DNA from: Oscillospiraceae bacterium
GTDB lineage: Bacteria > Bacillota > Clostridia > Oscillospirales > CAG-272
DNA: 55,477 nucleotides
Assembly (NCBI GenBank): GCA_015064785.1
Contig: SVRM01000009.1
Coordinates: forward strand, 1 to 55,477
Direction: 5' to 3'
This document shows, one piece after another, positions 1 through 8,001 of the stretch. The notes under the pieces were generated by a model, which searched no databases, was not told the DNA's origin, and saw nothing but the letters and a program-made list of their open reading frames with translations. Positions within the stretch are counted from its first letter, which is position 1. Each line of letters starts with the position of its first letter. A program made the position numbers and the translations under genes.

Positions 1-1017
1 TATCTGGAAACCTTCGATACCGCACTCCGTGCCGACGGCTCGACGGACGGGATTCTGAAATACGTCTTTGACTACGTACAGACTCCGCTGTATGAAACGG
101 GCTATATTGAACGCCATGAACACAACCTCCCGCTGTATGAGGACATTCATGCGGCGTTTGACGGCGGCATGACGCGCGGGGTTTATGTCTGGGAAGCGGA
201 ACACAAGCTGCTGGACTGCACCTTGCCGACACCCGCACCCTCAGCCGGCTTCATCGGCGACAGCACGCTTTCCGCATCGATCCGATTCCTCAACCGTCTC
301 TGTATTCCGACCTCTATGCTGGAAAACGGTGACGCCGTTTGTGTATCGGGCTGGTCGGGACAGAAGATGCCGCTTGATCTTCTGAAATACGGCGTGATGA
401 CGGATATCGAAGCGGCAGAAGCATTGACGGAACGCGGCGTGGACTGCGGTATTGCAGAGATCGAAGACGCGCCTGCAGCAGCGGAAGAAATTTTCCCGGC
501 GGCAGACGGCAGGGAAGAAGAACATCTCCGCACCATGACAGGCGGCATCTTCCGCCGTGTGACACTGAAACCGGAGGCTGTCGTTCTTTCTACGTTCCGC
601 GTGGGAGAGGACTCCTATCCTGCGGTCTGGCTTTATGAGAATGCAGACGGTGTGCGGTTCCTTTGCTATGCATTTGCATGGTCCTCGGTCGACCGCCGCT
701 CCCAGCTTCTCTGCAGCTATGCAAGACAGGCGCAGGCGATCGGAGCACTGCAGTGGCTGCAGGGCGGTAAGAAACCTGCGGCGATCTGTGCGCATCATCC
801 CGAGCTTTATATGATTGTCAAGGACAACGAAAACGGACGTGCTGTCGGACTTTGGAACTGCTTTGCGGATGAGATCATTGCGCCCACCGTTATCCTTGAC
901 AGATCCTATGCCGAAGTGCGTTTTATCGGCGGTGCAATCGGACGCATAGAAGAAAACCGCGTAATTTTTGATTCCGATATTCCCGCGCATGCATTTGCCG
1001 GTTTTGTTGTAAAATAA
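1..1017 (+). CDS. Unrecognised protein, C-terminal part (5' end outside the window)
   Basis: The frame is open from the first base and stops at 1015-1017, giving 338 residues of a longer protein. I do not recognise a catalytic domain. The middle (around DLLKYGVMTDIEAAEALTERG) and the end (LYMIVKDNENGRAVGLWNCF, then a short beta-rich tail) remind me of the non-catalytic C-terminal parts of large putative glycoside hydrolases of Clostridia, but this is an impression from memory. No membrane segment is visible. The glycan genes nearby fit a carbohydrate role. The next gene starts 71 bases downstream with its own ribosome binding site. Confidence 0.7.
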   Translation, partial: YLETFDTALRADGSTDGILKYVFDYVQTPLYETGYIERHEHNLPLYEDIHAAFDGGMTRGVYVWEAEHKLLDCTLPTPAPSAGFIGDSTLSASIRFLNRLCIPTSMLENGDAVCVSGWSGQKMPLDLLKYGVMTDIEAAEALTERGVDCGIAEIEDAPAAAEEIFPAADGREEEHLRTMTGGIFRRVTLKPEAVVLSTFRVGEDSYPAVWLYENADGVRFLCYAFAWSSVDRRSQLLCSYARQAQAIGALQWLQGGKKPAAICAHHPELYMIVKDNENGRAVGLWNCFADEIIAPTVILDRSYAEVRFIGGAIGRIEENRVIFDSDIPAHAFAGFVVK

Positions 1018-1088
1018 CACAGCAAGAAGGCATGATACTTCAGTGACCGGAAACATCGTGTAAAAGCCAATTTGGAGGAGGATGCATT

Positions 1089-1670
1089 TTGGAAATTTCT
1101 GTTTGTAAACTGACTGTAGAATTATTGGATGATTGGCTATCTTTTTTTGATAACGATGCCTTTTCGGACAATGAGGAATGGTGTGGATGTTACTGTATGT
1201 GCTATCATTGGGACAGCACATTGCAAAAAGAAAGAAGTTGGAACTGTGATAAAGATTGTATTGATTTTAACAGAAAGCAAGCGATCCAATTCATAAAAAG
1301 CGGCCGTATGCAGGGGTATTTAGCATATGTTCAGGGGAAGGTTGTCGGATGGTGCAATGCAAATCATAAAAAAGCGTACGATAATGTCAATTTTAACTTT
1401 GCAGAAAAGATACCTGATAACGGAGAAAAAATAAAATCCATTGTTTGCTTTTCTGTTGCACCTGCATACAGAGGATGCGGCGTTGCCACAGCTTTGCTTG
1501 AACATATATGCAGAGATGCTGTGGCGGAGGGATTTGATTGGATCGAAGCGTATCCGTTTGCGCATAATGAAAATCATGCGTATCACGGTCCGTTATCTAT
1601 GTATCAGAAGCATGGATTTGAAGTATGCAATGAGATAGAAGGATGCGTGGTTTGCAGAAAAAAGCTCTGA
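1089..1670 (+). CDS. GNAT family N-acetyltransferase
   Basis: 193 residues. The acetyl-CoA binding signature of the GNAT fold is visible as VCFSVAPAYRGCGVATALLE (about residues 118-137), followed by the usual late YQKHGFEV strand near residue 177. The acceptor substrate cannot be told from the sequence. The start is a TTG: GGAGGAGG at 1074-1081 lies 7 bases upstream, and the nearby ATG at 1082 is in another frame and stops quickly. Its base composition (more A+T) differs from the flanking genes, which may point to recent acquisition. Family is fairly sure, function open. Confidence 0.85.
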   Translation: MEISVCKLTVELLDDWLSFFDNDAFSDNEEWCGCYCMCYHWDSTLQKERSWNCDKDCIDFNRKQAIQFIKSGRMQGYLAYVQGKVVGWCNANHKKAYDNVNFNFAEKIPDNGEKIKSIVCFSVAPAYRGCGVATALLEHICRDAVAEGFDWIEAYPFAHNENHAYHGPLSMYQKHGFEVCNEIEGCVVCRKKL

Positions 1671-1770
1671 TGCAACAGCATGGAAGCTGCTGCTAAGCAT
1701 TCCGATTTACAATATGGTGACGTTTTGTCAACAAGTATCATTATCATGTAACATCATAAAGGAGACTCCC

Positions 1771-2841
1771 ATGACTGAACTGAAAAAACACATTCTTGAT
1801 GCGGGAAAATACGATTGGTATGACGTAAAACACGCGCCGTTTGAGATTTACGGTCTGTACCGCGGTGAGGAGGATACCGACCCGCGCTTCCGCCGTACCC
1901 CGCAGGCCATCGGCGACGGAGCGAACGAATACACGAAATTCCTGTGCTATAATCCTGCCGGCGGACGCATCCGCTTCTCGACCGACGCACGCGAGCTTGC
2001 TATCTACGTCCATTACTGCTTCTTTGACCGCTCCAATCATATGTGCTTCAACGGCGAATGCGGGCTGGACCTTTATCACGACGATGGGGAACGACACACT
2101 TATGTCTGCACGATGACGCCGAATCTCGACACCACCATTGAACAGAAATCCGAATATTACCATGTTGACACCCTTGTCAACCGTACTCCCGACGGCATCA
2201 ACTGCTATACCTTGAATATGCCGCTGTACTGTGGTGTTGACGATATCATGATCGGTGTGCCGAAGGGCTGCACGATTGGTGCAGGTGAGAACTACCGTCC
2301 CGAGAAGCCCATTGTGTATTATGGTTCCTCGATCACCCAGGGTGGCTGTGCATCGCGTCCCGGCATGACCTATCAGTCGCATATCTGCCGCAGGATGAAC
2401 ATCGACTATATCAATCTCGGTTTTTCCGGTGCCTGCCGCGGTGAGAAAGTTATGGTCGATTATCTGGCTTCTCTTGAGATGTCCGCGTTTGTCTGCGATT
2501 ATGATCACAACGCGCCGACCGTCGAGCATTTGCGGAACACGCACTATGCGCTGTATGAAGCGATTCGTGCCGCACACCCTGATATTCCGTACATCATGAT
2601 TACACGTCCCGATGTGCAGGGCAGAACAGAGGAATGTGCCGCGCGTACCGCTGTCATCCGTGAAAGCTACGAGCGTGCGCTGGCAAACGGTGATAAGAAC
2701 GTCCGCTTCATCGACGGTGCTGACCTGTTTGCAGGCGCAGATGCGGCAGACTGTACCGTGGATACCTGTCATCCCAATGATCTTGGCTTCTGGCGCATGG
2801 CGAACGTCATCGGCGGAGTGATGGAGGAATTTTTTGCATAA
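1771..2841 (+). CDS. SGNH/GDSL hydrolase with N-terminal beta domain
   Basis: 356 residues. The first ~175 residues look like the beta-sandwich domain that precedes many bacterial SGNH hydrolases; the second half is the hydrolase. Block I is YYGSSITQGG (residues 183-192, nucleophile Ser in GSS), and the late DTCHPNDLGF (331-340) supplies the Asp and His of the triad. Such enzymes remove acyl groups from sugars or polysaccharides; no signal peptide is visible, so it probably acts in the cytoplasm. Start chosen at 1771 because AAGGAG sits 6-7 bases upstream; an in-frame ATG at 1714 lacks one. The gene is followed after 29 bases by the SdpI-like gene, probably one transcript. Confidence 0.87.
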   Translation: MTELKKHILDAGKYDWYDVKHAPFEIYGLYRGEEDTDPRFRRTPQAIGDGANEYTKFLCYNPAGGRIRFSTDARELAIYVHYCFFDRSNHMCFNGECGLDLYHDDGERHTYVCTMTPNLDTTIEQKSEYYHVDTLVNRTPDGINCYTLNMPLYCGVDDIMIGVPKGCTIGAGENYRPEKPIVYYGSSITQGGCASRPGMTYQSHICRRMNIDYINLGFSGACRGEKVMVDYLASLEMSAFVCDYDHNAPTVEHLRNTHYALYEAIRAAHPDIPYIMITRPDVQGRTEECAARTAVIRESYERALANGDKNVRFIDGADLFAGADAADCTVDTCHPNDLGFWRMANVIGGVMEEFFA

Positions 2842-2870
2842 ACATAATCAAGAAACGATTGGAGAAGGTT

Positions 2871-3257
2871 ATGAACGGCTATTATATTTTTAGGCTCTTT
2901 ACAACACTCCTGATCCCGTGTATCATGATCGTTTTCGGCGGCTTATTCCGACGCAAAGCACCGAATCATATCAACATCTGGTACGGCTACCGTACACAGA
3001 GATCGATGAAAAATGAAGATACATGGGCATTTGCGCACCGTCATCTCGGACGTACCTGGATGATCGTCGGCGCGGTCATGCTTGTCGTTTCTGTGATTCC
3101 GATGATTGCTGTTTTAGGCAAAGATGAGGATACGGTCAGTGTGGTTTCTCTGGTGCTGTTGGTTGTCCAGCTGATTCCAATGATTGTATCGCTGATTCCG
3201 ACGGAGCGGGCGCTGCGGAAATCGTTTGATGAGGATGGAAATCCTGTCGGAAAGTAA
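2871..3257 (+). CDS. SdpI family membrane protein
   Basis: 128 residues with three or four predicted membrane segments (about residues 5-23, 60-82, 90-110). The signature WYGYRTQRSMKNEDTWAFAH (about 37-56) is the hallmark of the SdpI C-terminal domain, known from the Bacillus subtilis immunity protein against the SDP toxin. Most SdpI-domain proteins have no known toxin partner, and no sdpC-like gene is present here. ATG 2871 is chosen because GGAGAAGG lies 3-10 bases before it. Likely co-transcribed with the upstream hydrolase gene and ended by the hairpin at 3305-3336. Confidence 0.82.
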   Translation: MNGYYIFRLFTTLLIPCIMIVFGGLFRRKAPNHINIWYGYRTQRSMKNEDTWAFAHRHLGRTWMIVGAVMLVVSVIPMIAVLGKDEDTVSVVSLVLLVVQLIPMIVSLIPTERALRKSFDEDGNPVGK

Positions 3258-3263
3258 CTGTAT

Positions 3264-3292
3264 GGAAGCGGGCGATTCGTGAATCGCTCCTA
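3264..3292. repeat. Short palindrome resembling a dispersed REP-like element
   Basis: The arms GCGATTC (3272-3278) and GAATCGC (3281-3287) are separated by GT, and the flanks GAGCG/GTAG-like bases extend the symmetry imperfectly. It lies between two convergent genes and just before the T-rich terminator hairpin. From memory, palindromes of this kind are scattered in many Clostridia genomes. No second copy was noticed in this window. Confidence 0.4.
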
Positions 3293-3304
3293 CAACAATA
3301 TCAG

Positions 3305-3336
3305 AAAAAGGCACCCTTCTACAGGATGCCTTTTTT
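3305..3336. terminator. Bidirectional intrinsic terminator
   Basis: Stem AAAAAGGCA (3305-3313) pairs with TGCCTTTTTT (3327-3336) around a 13-base loop, with a T run on both strands. It separates the SdpI-like gene (rightward) from the convergent oxidoreductase gene. Confidence 0.85.
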
Positions 3337-3346
3337 CATATGCAGA

Positions 3347-4423
3347 TCAATATGTAATTTCAACCTCATGACCGGTCTCTGCGGACTTGTAGATCGCATC
3401 GATCATCTTCATGAGAATGACACCGTCCTCTGCTGGAGCACGGCAGGGGACACCGTTTCTGACACAGTCGATGAAGTGTGCAATTTCTGCGTTGAAGCTC
3501 TGGGTAAAGCGGAAGTTTGCACCGCCGCCAGCCGGTGTGATGTTGACAAATTCGCCGTTCATATCGGTGAAGAACTCGGTGGTATCGCCGATCTTCGTAC
3601 CGCCCTTGGTACCGAACAGCTGGATTTCGCCGGAGTCCTCCTTGATGTTGAGATTGAAGGATGCTTCCACGGTCAGAACCATACCGTTGTCAAAGCGGAT
3701 CATTGCAGATGTGAAGTCTTCGACGTCAAAGACGAACTTGCTCTTTGCCTGGTTGGATTCGTAACCAAGGTCGGACTTGGCGCCGGCAGCACGGTCGGGA
3801 CCGAGGTTGTTGTAGGTTACGCCGTATGCTGCAATGGGCTTGGGACAGCCTGCGAGGTAACGGACGAGGTCCATGACATGAACACCGAGGTCGATCAGAG
3901 GACCGCCGCCGGAGTAGCTCTTGTCACCAAACCAGCCGCCGGGACAACCAGAACGGCGCAGATAGGTTGCCTTTGCATAGTAAATGTCACCGAGGGTGCC
4001 GCCGTCGATGAACTTCTTCAGCATCGCAGCGTCCTCTCCGTAACGGCGGACAAAGCCGATCTGCAGTACACGGCCGTTCCGTTCGGCAGCAGCCTTCATC
4101 TCCTCTGCTTCCTCTGCGTTCATTGCCATCGGCTTTTCACAGATGACGTTGACGCCCGCGTTCAGCGCGGCAATCGCAGCACCCTTGTGTGCGGCGTTCC
4201 ATGTGGTGACGGAAACCGCGTCGAGGTTTTCCTTTGCGAGCATTTCGTTGTAGTCGGTGTACCAGCGCGGAACGTTGTAACGCTCTGCATATGCCTTTAC
4301 CTTTTCTTCGTCGATATCACAGACAGCGGTCATTTCAACCAGATGAGGGATTGCCTTATAACCGGTCATATGCGCGTTGCTGATACCGCCGGTACCGATA
4401 ATACCTACTTTACATTTTTCCAT
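3347..4423 (-). CDS. Gfo/Idh/MocA family oxidoreductase (first of three)
   Basis: 358 residues, the usual length. The N-terminal Rossmann fold begins KVGIIGTGGISNAHMTGY (GxGxxx near residues 8-13), and the conserved CEKPMAMN (about 94-101) carries the catalytic Lys of the EKP motif. The C-terminal half has GGGPLIDLGVHVMDLVRYL, where Asp and His match the substrate-binding residues of the family. It would oxidise or epimerise a sugar using bound NAD(P). It resembles the oxidoreductase at 12214-13260 closely (shared GGWF, GGGP, LDIGVH-type blocks), so the two look paralogous. ATG 4423 is preceded by AAGGAG at 6-7 bases. Monocistronic with its own promoter at 4470-4498. Confidence 0.93.
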   Translation of the reverse strand: MEKCKVGIIGTGGISNAHMTGYKAIPHLVEMTAVCDIDEEKVKAYAERYNVPRWYTDYNEMLAKENLDAVSVTTWNAAHKGAAIAALNAGVNVICEKPMAMNAEEAEEMKAAAERNGRVLQIGFVRRYGEDAAMLKKFIDGGTLGDIYYAKATYLRRSGCPGGWFGDKSYSGGGPLIDLGVHVMDLVRYLAGCPKPIAAYGVTYNNLGPDRAAGAKSDLGYESNQAKSKFVFDVEDFTSAMIRFDNGMVLTVEASFNLNIKEDSGEIQLFGTKGGTKIGDTTEFFTDMNGEFVNITPAGGGANFRFTQSFNAEIAHFIDCVRNGVPCRAPAEDGVILMKMIDAIYKSAETGHEVEITY

Positions 4424-4469
4424 GGGATTACTCCTTACATTATTCATATTGGGTTGCCCCTTTGCAAAC

Positions 4470-4498
4470 ATAATATCATAAACGGGAAAGAATGTCAA
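4470..4498 (-). promoter_or_regulatory. Sigma-A promoter of the first Gfo/Idh/MocA gene
   Basis: On the minus strand TTGACA (4498-4493), a 17-base spacer ending in TGA, then TATTAT (4475-4470). It lies about 47 bases before the start codon. Confidence 0.75.
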
Positions 4499-4576
4499 GG
4501 ATTTTATCGAATTTTGAGGGTTTGAAATCAGGGAAGACGTTTCGAGGAAAGCGGAGGTATGCTGGATGGAGGGGCA

Positions 4577-5056
4577 TCAGTGCGAGAAATGTCCGTGATC
4601 GACAGGGGTGTCAGAAATTGCGGCTTTCTTTGCACGGTATGACGAGATATCGGAACGGATCAATGCAATCAGGGCGCGTACCCCGAGAACCGTACATCCA
4701 CCGAGGAGCCACAGAAGAAGATGGACAGCAAGATTCAGAAGGAATGTTCCGATGAAGAAGCCGGAGGAGGTATTGGATCGGTCGATGAACTCGGGAAGTC
4801 CAATGAGTATATCCGGGATGATACACAAGGCAAAGGGTTTGCATCGGAACAGTGTGCAAAAAATACCGGAACAGAAAAACACCACGGGATAAAGGAAAAG
4901 CATGTAGAAAAAGCTCCAACCGTCCTGTATATAGGTGATATAATAGGAAGAACCGGGATAGGTCAGCGGAACAATTTCGGGGAAGACGAATATACAGAAC
5001 ACAAATACAAGAAAGATGCCTGCCCGGATGACCAGGCTTTTTTTATCGACTGTCAT
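4577..5056 (-). CDS. Membrane protein of unknown function
   Basis: 159 residues, strongly hydrophobic. Four membrane segments are likely: about residues 9-26, 45-64, 68-86 and 102-130. The C-terminal tail is charged and ends in a His-rich stretch (VDHGHFSH). I recognise no family. It is the last gene of the leftward operon that begins with the DUF2975 protein; only 23 bases separate it from the flavoprotein gene. ATG 5056 is favoured over an upstream in-frame start because AAAGGAA lies about 11 bases before it, and because the longer form adds a charged non-conserved leader. Confidence 0.7.
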   Translation of the reverse strand: MTVDKKSLVIRAGIFLVFVFCIFVFPEIVPLTYPGSSYYITYIQDGWSFFYMLFLYPVVFFCSGIFCTLFRCKPFALCIIPDILIGLPEFIDRSNTSSGFFIGTFLLNLAVHLLLWLLGGCTVLGVRALIALIRSDISSYRAKKAAISDTPVDHGHFSH

Positions 5057-5079
5057 ATAGCGAAAATTCCTTTCTTTTT

Positions 5080-6174
5080 TCAACACACGGGTGGAAGTTG
5101 GGTGAAAATGCTTCTGTTCGGTTCTGGTTTGATACTTTGAAGCCCGCTTTTCATGATCCAATATCGGAAGAACGGCGAACAGAGCAGCGCACGCTTAACT
5201 GTTTTTGACCACAGCTTCAAACGCAGAGGAAACGTCAGACGGCAGTACCGACGCCAGATGTCTGATTTTATTCTTCCGGCGGCGAATGCCTGTGCCAGAT
5301 ATCTGCCGCACAGCATGGCGGCGCTGATGCCCTCAAAGGACGATGCGCTGATGAAGCCGCCGGCTTCTCCGATCAGATAAACACCGGGACGACCGCAAAG
5401 AAAATCCCGCCAGTGCCGCGGCGACGTTAGAAGACATGCTTCCCGCCGGATTGGTTCACCGAAGGTACAGCCGAGTGTTTGCTGGAGATGCAGCTTCTGC
5501 GCGGCAAATGCGTCGCGGCATCCATGCTTTTCAAATGCACCGCCGAAGATCCAGTATCCGTCCTTGCAGATCGTCCAGGAACAGCTGTCGCTTGTAGTCC
5601 GGTCAAAAATGCAGGAATAGTGAGGAAGCTCGGCGCTGTTCATTCGGTACCACTCCTGTATTGCGGTATACTGCTTCGGGGCTGCACCGATCAGCGTTTT
5701 GCGGACGGTGGAATTGGCGCCGTCTGCACCGACGATGCTGTCAGCACGGTAAACCGTACCTCCGACAGTTACAGTGTATCCGCCGTCCTCCTCACGGATG
5801 TCATCACAATGCGCGGACAGAACTGTGACATGTGAAGGAATTCTGGCTGTGAGCCAGCGATCGAACAGATATCGGTTCATGTTCAGATAGTGCCGCTGGT
5901 AGACCTGCCGTTGACCGGAGGACAGATCCAGAGTATCGACAGCGAAAATCTGCGGATCCGCAAGTATTGCGTTTGGCAGCGTCAAATCAAAGGATGCAAG
6001 CACCTTCTGCGCATCCGGAGCAAGCAGTCCGCCGCAGACCTTTTTGTTCTGTTCACTCTGTCCGTCAATGACAAGCATGGTAAGCTCCGGACGCAGCTTT
6101 GCCAGTTCTGATGCAAAAATGGCACCGGCCGGTCCTGCGCCGATCACAGCAACATCAAATCTGCGCTTACACAT
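5080..6174 (-). CDS. FAD-dependent oxidoreductase, geranylgeranyl-reductase-like
   Basis: 364 residues. The dinucleotide-binding motif is VAVIGAGPAGAIFASELA (about residues 8-25, GxGxxG at 12-17). A second FAD contact is the GADGANSTVR block near residue 150, and GVYLIGEAGGFISASSFEGI (near 270) is the late GD/GE-type motif of the PHBH/geranylgeranyl reductase group. Five Cys residues are spread through the C-terminal half. Family members reduce isoprenoid chains or hydroxylate rings; the substrate here is unknown. ATG 6174 has GGAGAGGA about 5 bases before it. The gene overlaps the XRE regulator gene by 8 bases, indicating translational coupling. Confidence 0.85.
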   Translation of the reverse strand: MCKRRFDVAVIGAGPAGAIFASELAKLRPELTMLVIDGQSEQNKKVCGGLLAPDAQKVLASFDLTLPNAILADPQIFAVDTLDLSSGQRQVYQRHYLNMNRYLFDRWLTARIPSHVTVLSAHCDDIREEDGGYTVTVGGTVYRADSIVGADGANSTVRKTLIGAAPKQYTAIQEWYRMNSAELPHYSCIFDRTTSDSCSWTICKDGYWIFGGAFEKHGCRDAFAAQKLHLQQTLGCTFGEPIRREACLLTSPRHWRDFLCGRPGVYLIGEAGGFISASSFEGISAAMLCGRYLAQAFAAGRIKSDIWRRYCRLTFPLRLKLWSKTVKRALLCSPFFRYWIMKSGLQSIKPEPNRSIFTQLPPVC

Positions 6175-6400
6175 GATCGTCCTCTCCGGAGTCCTCAGCC
6201 CCCGGAACGAATTCAAGCAGATCACCGGGCTGGCAGTTAAGTATCTGACATAACTTGTCCAGAGTGGAGAGCTTGAGCGCCTTGATTTTTCCGTTCTTAA
6301 GCAAGGATACATTGGCCATGGTGAAACCGACGCGATCTGCCAGCTCACCGACGCTCATTTTCCGCTTTGCCAGCATCACATCTATGTTGACAATAATCAT
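6167..6400 (-). CDS. Small XRE-family helix-turn-helix regulator
   Basis: 77 residues, nearly all of it one Cro/CI-type HTH domain: KMSVGELADRVGFTMANVSL (about residues 14-33) is the turn-helix region and LSTLDKLCQILNCQPGDLLE (about 44-63) the last helices. This size and sequence match the YozG-like regulators that are commonly found next to DUF2975 proteins. It overlaps the DUF2975 gene by 4 bases (ATGA) and the flavoprotein gene by 8. It probably represses its own operon; a perfect palindrome at 6967-6983 is a candidate operator. Confidence 0.93.
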   Translation of the reverse strand: MIIVNIDVMLAKRKMSVGELADRVGFTMANVSLLKNGKIKALKLSTLDKLCQILNCQPGDLLEFVPGAEDSGEDDHV

Positions 6401-6867
6401 AACGTTGCGTCGACCTCCTCTTTCATTTCCGCCGCGCGGTGAATGTATCCGGACAACTGGCAGAACAGATAGGACAGGGCCAGACCGACAAGATCGATCA
6501 GCGCGAACATCGGCGCGATCAGAACATCACGCAAACAGAATAAAATGATTGTTATCGCTGCAAATGCACCGCAGTCGATGGCAAGGATCAGCGAAATCCG
6601 CCATAAAAGCCGTGCGGTCTCTTCTGTGAAAATACGGTCTTCGTTGGATGCAGACAGCTTCAGTGCCATAATCAGGATAACCGCGCACGGAAGTACAAGG
6701 ATCCATGCAGCCACAGTAAAAAGCAGTTTGTTGTCCGTGCCGATATAATCGTGTTCGGTCGCATAATCCATAAAATTCGGAATGAATACTGCACAGATCA
6801 CACAGAACAGAACAAGGATAGAAACGGTAATCAAACGGATGGTACGTGCCGGATAATTGTTCTCCAT
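6397..6867 (-). CDS. DUF2975 family membrane protein
   Basis: 156 residues with four membrane segments (about 8-27, 45-66, 86-108 and 118-140) and a charged end. The arrangement and the block FTEETARLLWRISLILAIDC (about 78-97) fit the DUF2975 family, whose members pair with a small XRE regulator. Function of the family is unknown; a sensor or partner role for the regulator is inference. ATG 6867 has GAGGTG about 6 bases upstream. It is the first gene of the four-gene leftward operon, about 64 bases behind a consensus promoter. Confidence 0.85.
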   Translation of the reverse strand: MENNYPARTIRLITVSILVLFCVICAVFIPNFMDYATEHDYIGTDNKLLFTVAAWILVLPCAVILIMALKLSASNEDRIFTEETARLLWRISLILAIDCGAFAAITIILFCLRDVLIAPMFALIDLVGLALSYLFCQLSGYIHRAAEMKEEVDATL

Positions 6868-6930
6868 TGCTAACACCTCAATGATTGTAATTTTGGTCAG
6901 AATTCGGAAATTCAGTGATTTCCTGGAATC

Positions 6931-6959
6931 AGTATAACACAAACAATGGGATTTGTCAA
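6931..6959 (-). promoter_or_regulatory. Sigma-A promoter of the DUF2975-XRE operon
   Basis: Minus strand: TTGACA (6959-6954), 17 bases ending in TGT, TATACT (6936-6931). Confidence 0.85.
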
Positions 6960-6966
6960 TAAGAAA

Positions 6967-6983
6967 TTATCGCATTACGATAA
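6967..6983. promoter_or_regulatory. Perfect palindrome between divergent promoters, candidate operator
   Basis: TTATCG-CATTA-CGATAA, arms of 6 bases with a 5-base centre. It lies 8 bases upstream of the leftward -35 and about 70 bases upstream of the rightward -35. Its place suggests binding by the XRE regulator encoded in the leftward operon; this is inference. Confidence 0.5.
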
Positions 6984-7051
6984 AAATATATCTTGAAAAT
7001 ATATTATGACAGAAACACGAAAAATAGTTCGTGAAATTGTGTTCATTTCTA

Positions 7052-7080
7052 TTGACAGAACGGAAATTTCGTGATATAAT
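7052..7080 (+). promoter_or_regulatory. Consensus sigma-A promoter of the GH25-like gene
   Basis: TTGACA (7052-7057), 17-base spacer ending in TGA, TATAAT (7075-7080): both hexamers are perfect. The start codon is about 70 bases downstream. Confidence 0.9.
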
Positions 7081-7148
7081 AGTATCAGAAAATTCGTTCG
7101 GGTTATTTCAGAAACATATCACAAAATAGAAAGGAACGGTTGTCCTGT

Positions 7149-7901
7149 ATGCCGACAGCCGCGGTACATATCATGAAGCTTCTTTCCATCACTGAACAGC
7201 AAGGTTTGATCAACTGGTCCCGTGTCCGCGACGCTGATGCGGCGATCATCCGATTTTCACAGGGCAGCGACAGCGACTGCTGTATCGGAATTGCACCGGA
7301 GATTTCCGATCTTGCCGAAACCAATATGCAGGGATGCTTTCAAGCCTCGATTTCCTGCGGTGTTTCTCATATGCTCGGCGGCATTACCGTTTCGGAAGTC
7401 CGTTCCGAATGCACATGGCTGATCCGAGCGCTGCGCCGTGTTTCTGCATTCCACACCTTGCCGCTTGTTGTTCTTTGTTTGGGAGAACACGGGATTTCCG
7501 AAAAATACCGGTCTTGCTCACCTTCGCACAATGCATCCTTGATCAAAACAGCCGCAAAAATACTTTCCCGTGCCGGATATACGCCGGTACTCTATGCAGA
7601 CCGCGAAACCCTTGAAAGGTGTCTTGACCGCAAAAAGCTCGGAAAAATCGGTCTCTGGTACCATCGTCCGTATGTTACGGAGAGAACCGCCCGTGCTGAG
7701 GAACCAGACATGCTGTTTTGGCACTACTCCGTGGAAACTTCACCACGCAATTCCGGTATTTCTGCCGATTATCCGGTCAGCAAAACTGAAAATTACCGGT
7801 TTGAACCGATGCAGCCGCGCATCCGCTGTCATACGGTAGGTAACTGTGCATCGGCACAGAGCGAATCCCAGATACCGATTTCGGCGGCCATCGGCTGGTA
7901 A
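7149..7901 (+). CDS. GH25 lysozyme-like protein lacking the catalytic acids
   Basis: 250 residues. The order of blocks follows a GH25 (Chalaropsis-type) lysozyme: TEQQGLINWSRVRDADAAII (about 15-34) for the first strand, LPLVVLCLGEHG (about 100-111) for the strand that normally carries Asp-x-Glu, AGYTPVLYADRETLERCLD (about 137-155), then LGKIGLWYHRP and MLFWHYSVE for the last strands. In the usual enzyme the first block holds a catalytic Asp and the second reads D-x-E; here those places hold other residues (L-C-L-G). No signal peptide is present. It is therefore probably a cytoplasmic, non-hydrolytic relative. ATG 7149 is 12 bases after AAGGAA; the TTG at 7140 is too close to it. Family assignment is from pattern only. 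Confidence 0.6.
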   Translation: MPTAAVHIMKLLSITEQQGLINWSRVRDADAAIIRFSQGSDSDCCIGIAPEISDLAETNMQGCFQASISCGVSHMLGGITVSEVRSECTWLIRALRRVSAFHTLPLVVLCLGEHGISEKYRSCSPSHNASLIKTAAKILSRAGYTPVLYADRETLERCLDRKKLGKIGLWYHRPYVTERTARAEEPDMLFWHYSVETSPRNSGISADYPVSKTENYRFEPMQPRIRCHTVGNCASAQSESQIPISAAIGW

Positions 7902-7959
7902 ATACTGTTTATCACGCGCATCCGCCAGTATTCCTCCACCGCCGCGCGAATGCGCAAAA

Positions 7960-7998
7960 AATCTCCCCTCTTCGTTCTGAAACGGAGTAGGGGAGATT
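7960..7998 (-). terminator. Intrinsic terminator after the EEP hydrolase gene
   Basis: AATCTCCCCT (7960-7969) pairs with AGGGGAGATT (7989-7998). The A run at 7955-7961 becomes the T tail on the minus strand. It can also stop the rightward GH25-like transcript, though the T content on that side is poor. Confidence 0.8.
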
Positions 7999-8001
7999 AT
8001 A

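Noticed and set aside
2871-3257. SdpI-like protein as immunity part of a toxin system
   Set aside because: No SdpABC-like toxin genes are nearby; the family is broad and most members have no toxin partner.
3326-4525. Open plus-strand frame of 399 codons
   Set aside because: Opposite the Gfo/Idh/MocA gene and starting within the terminator; no start signals or recognisable motifs.
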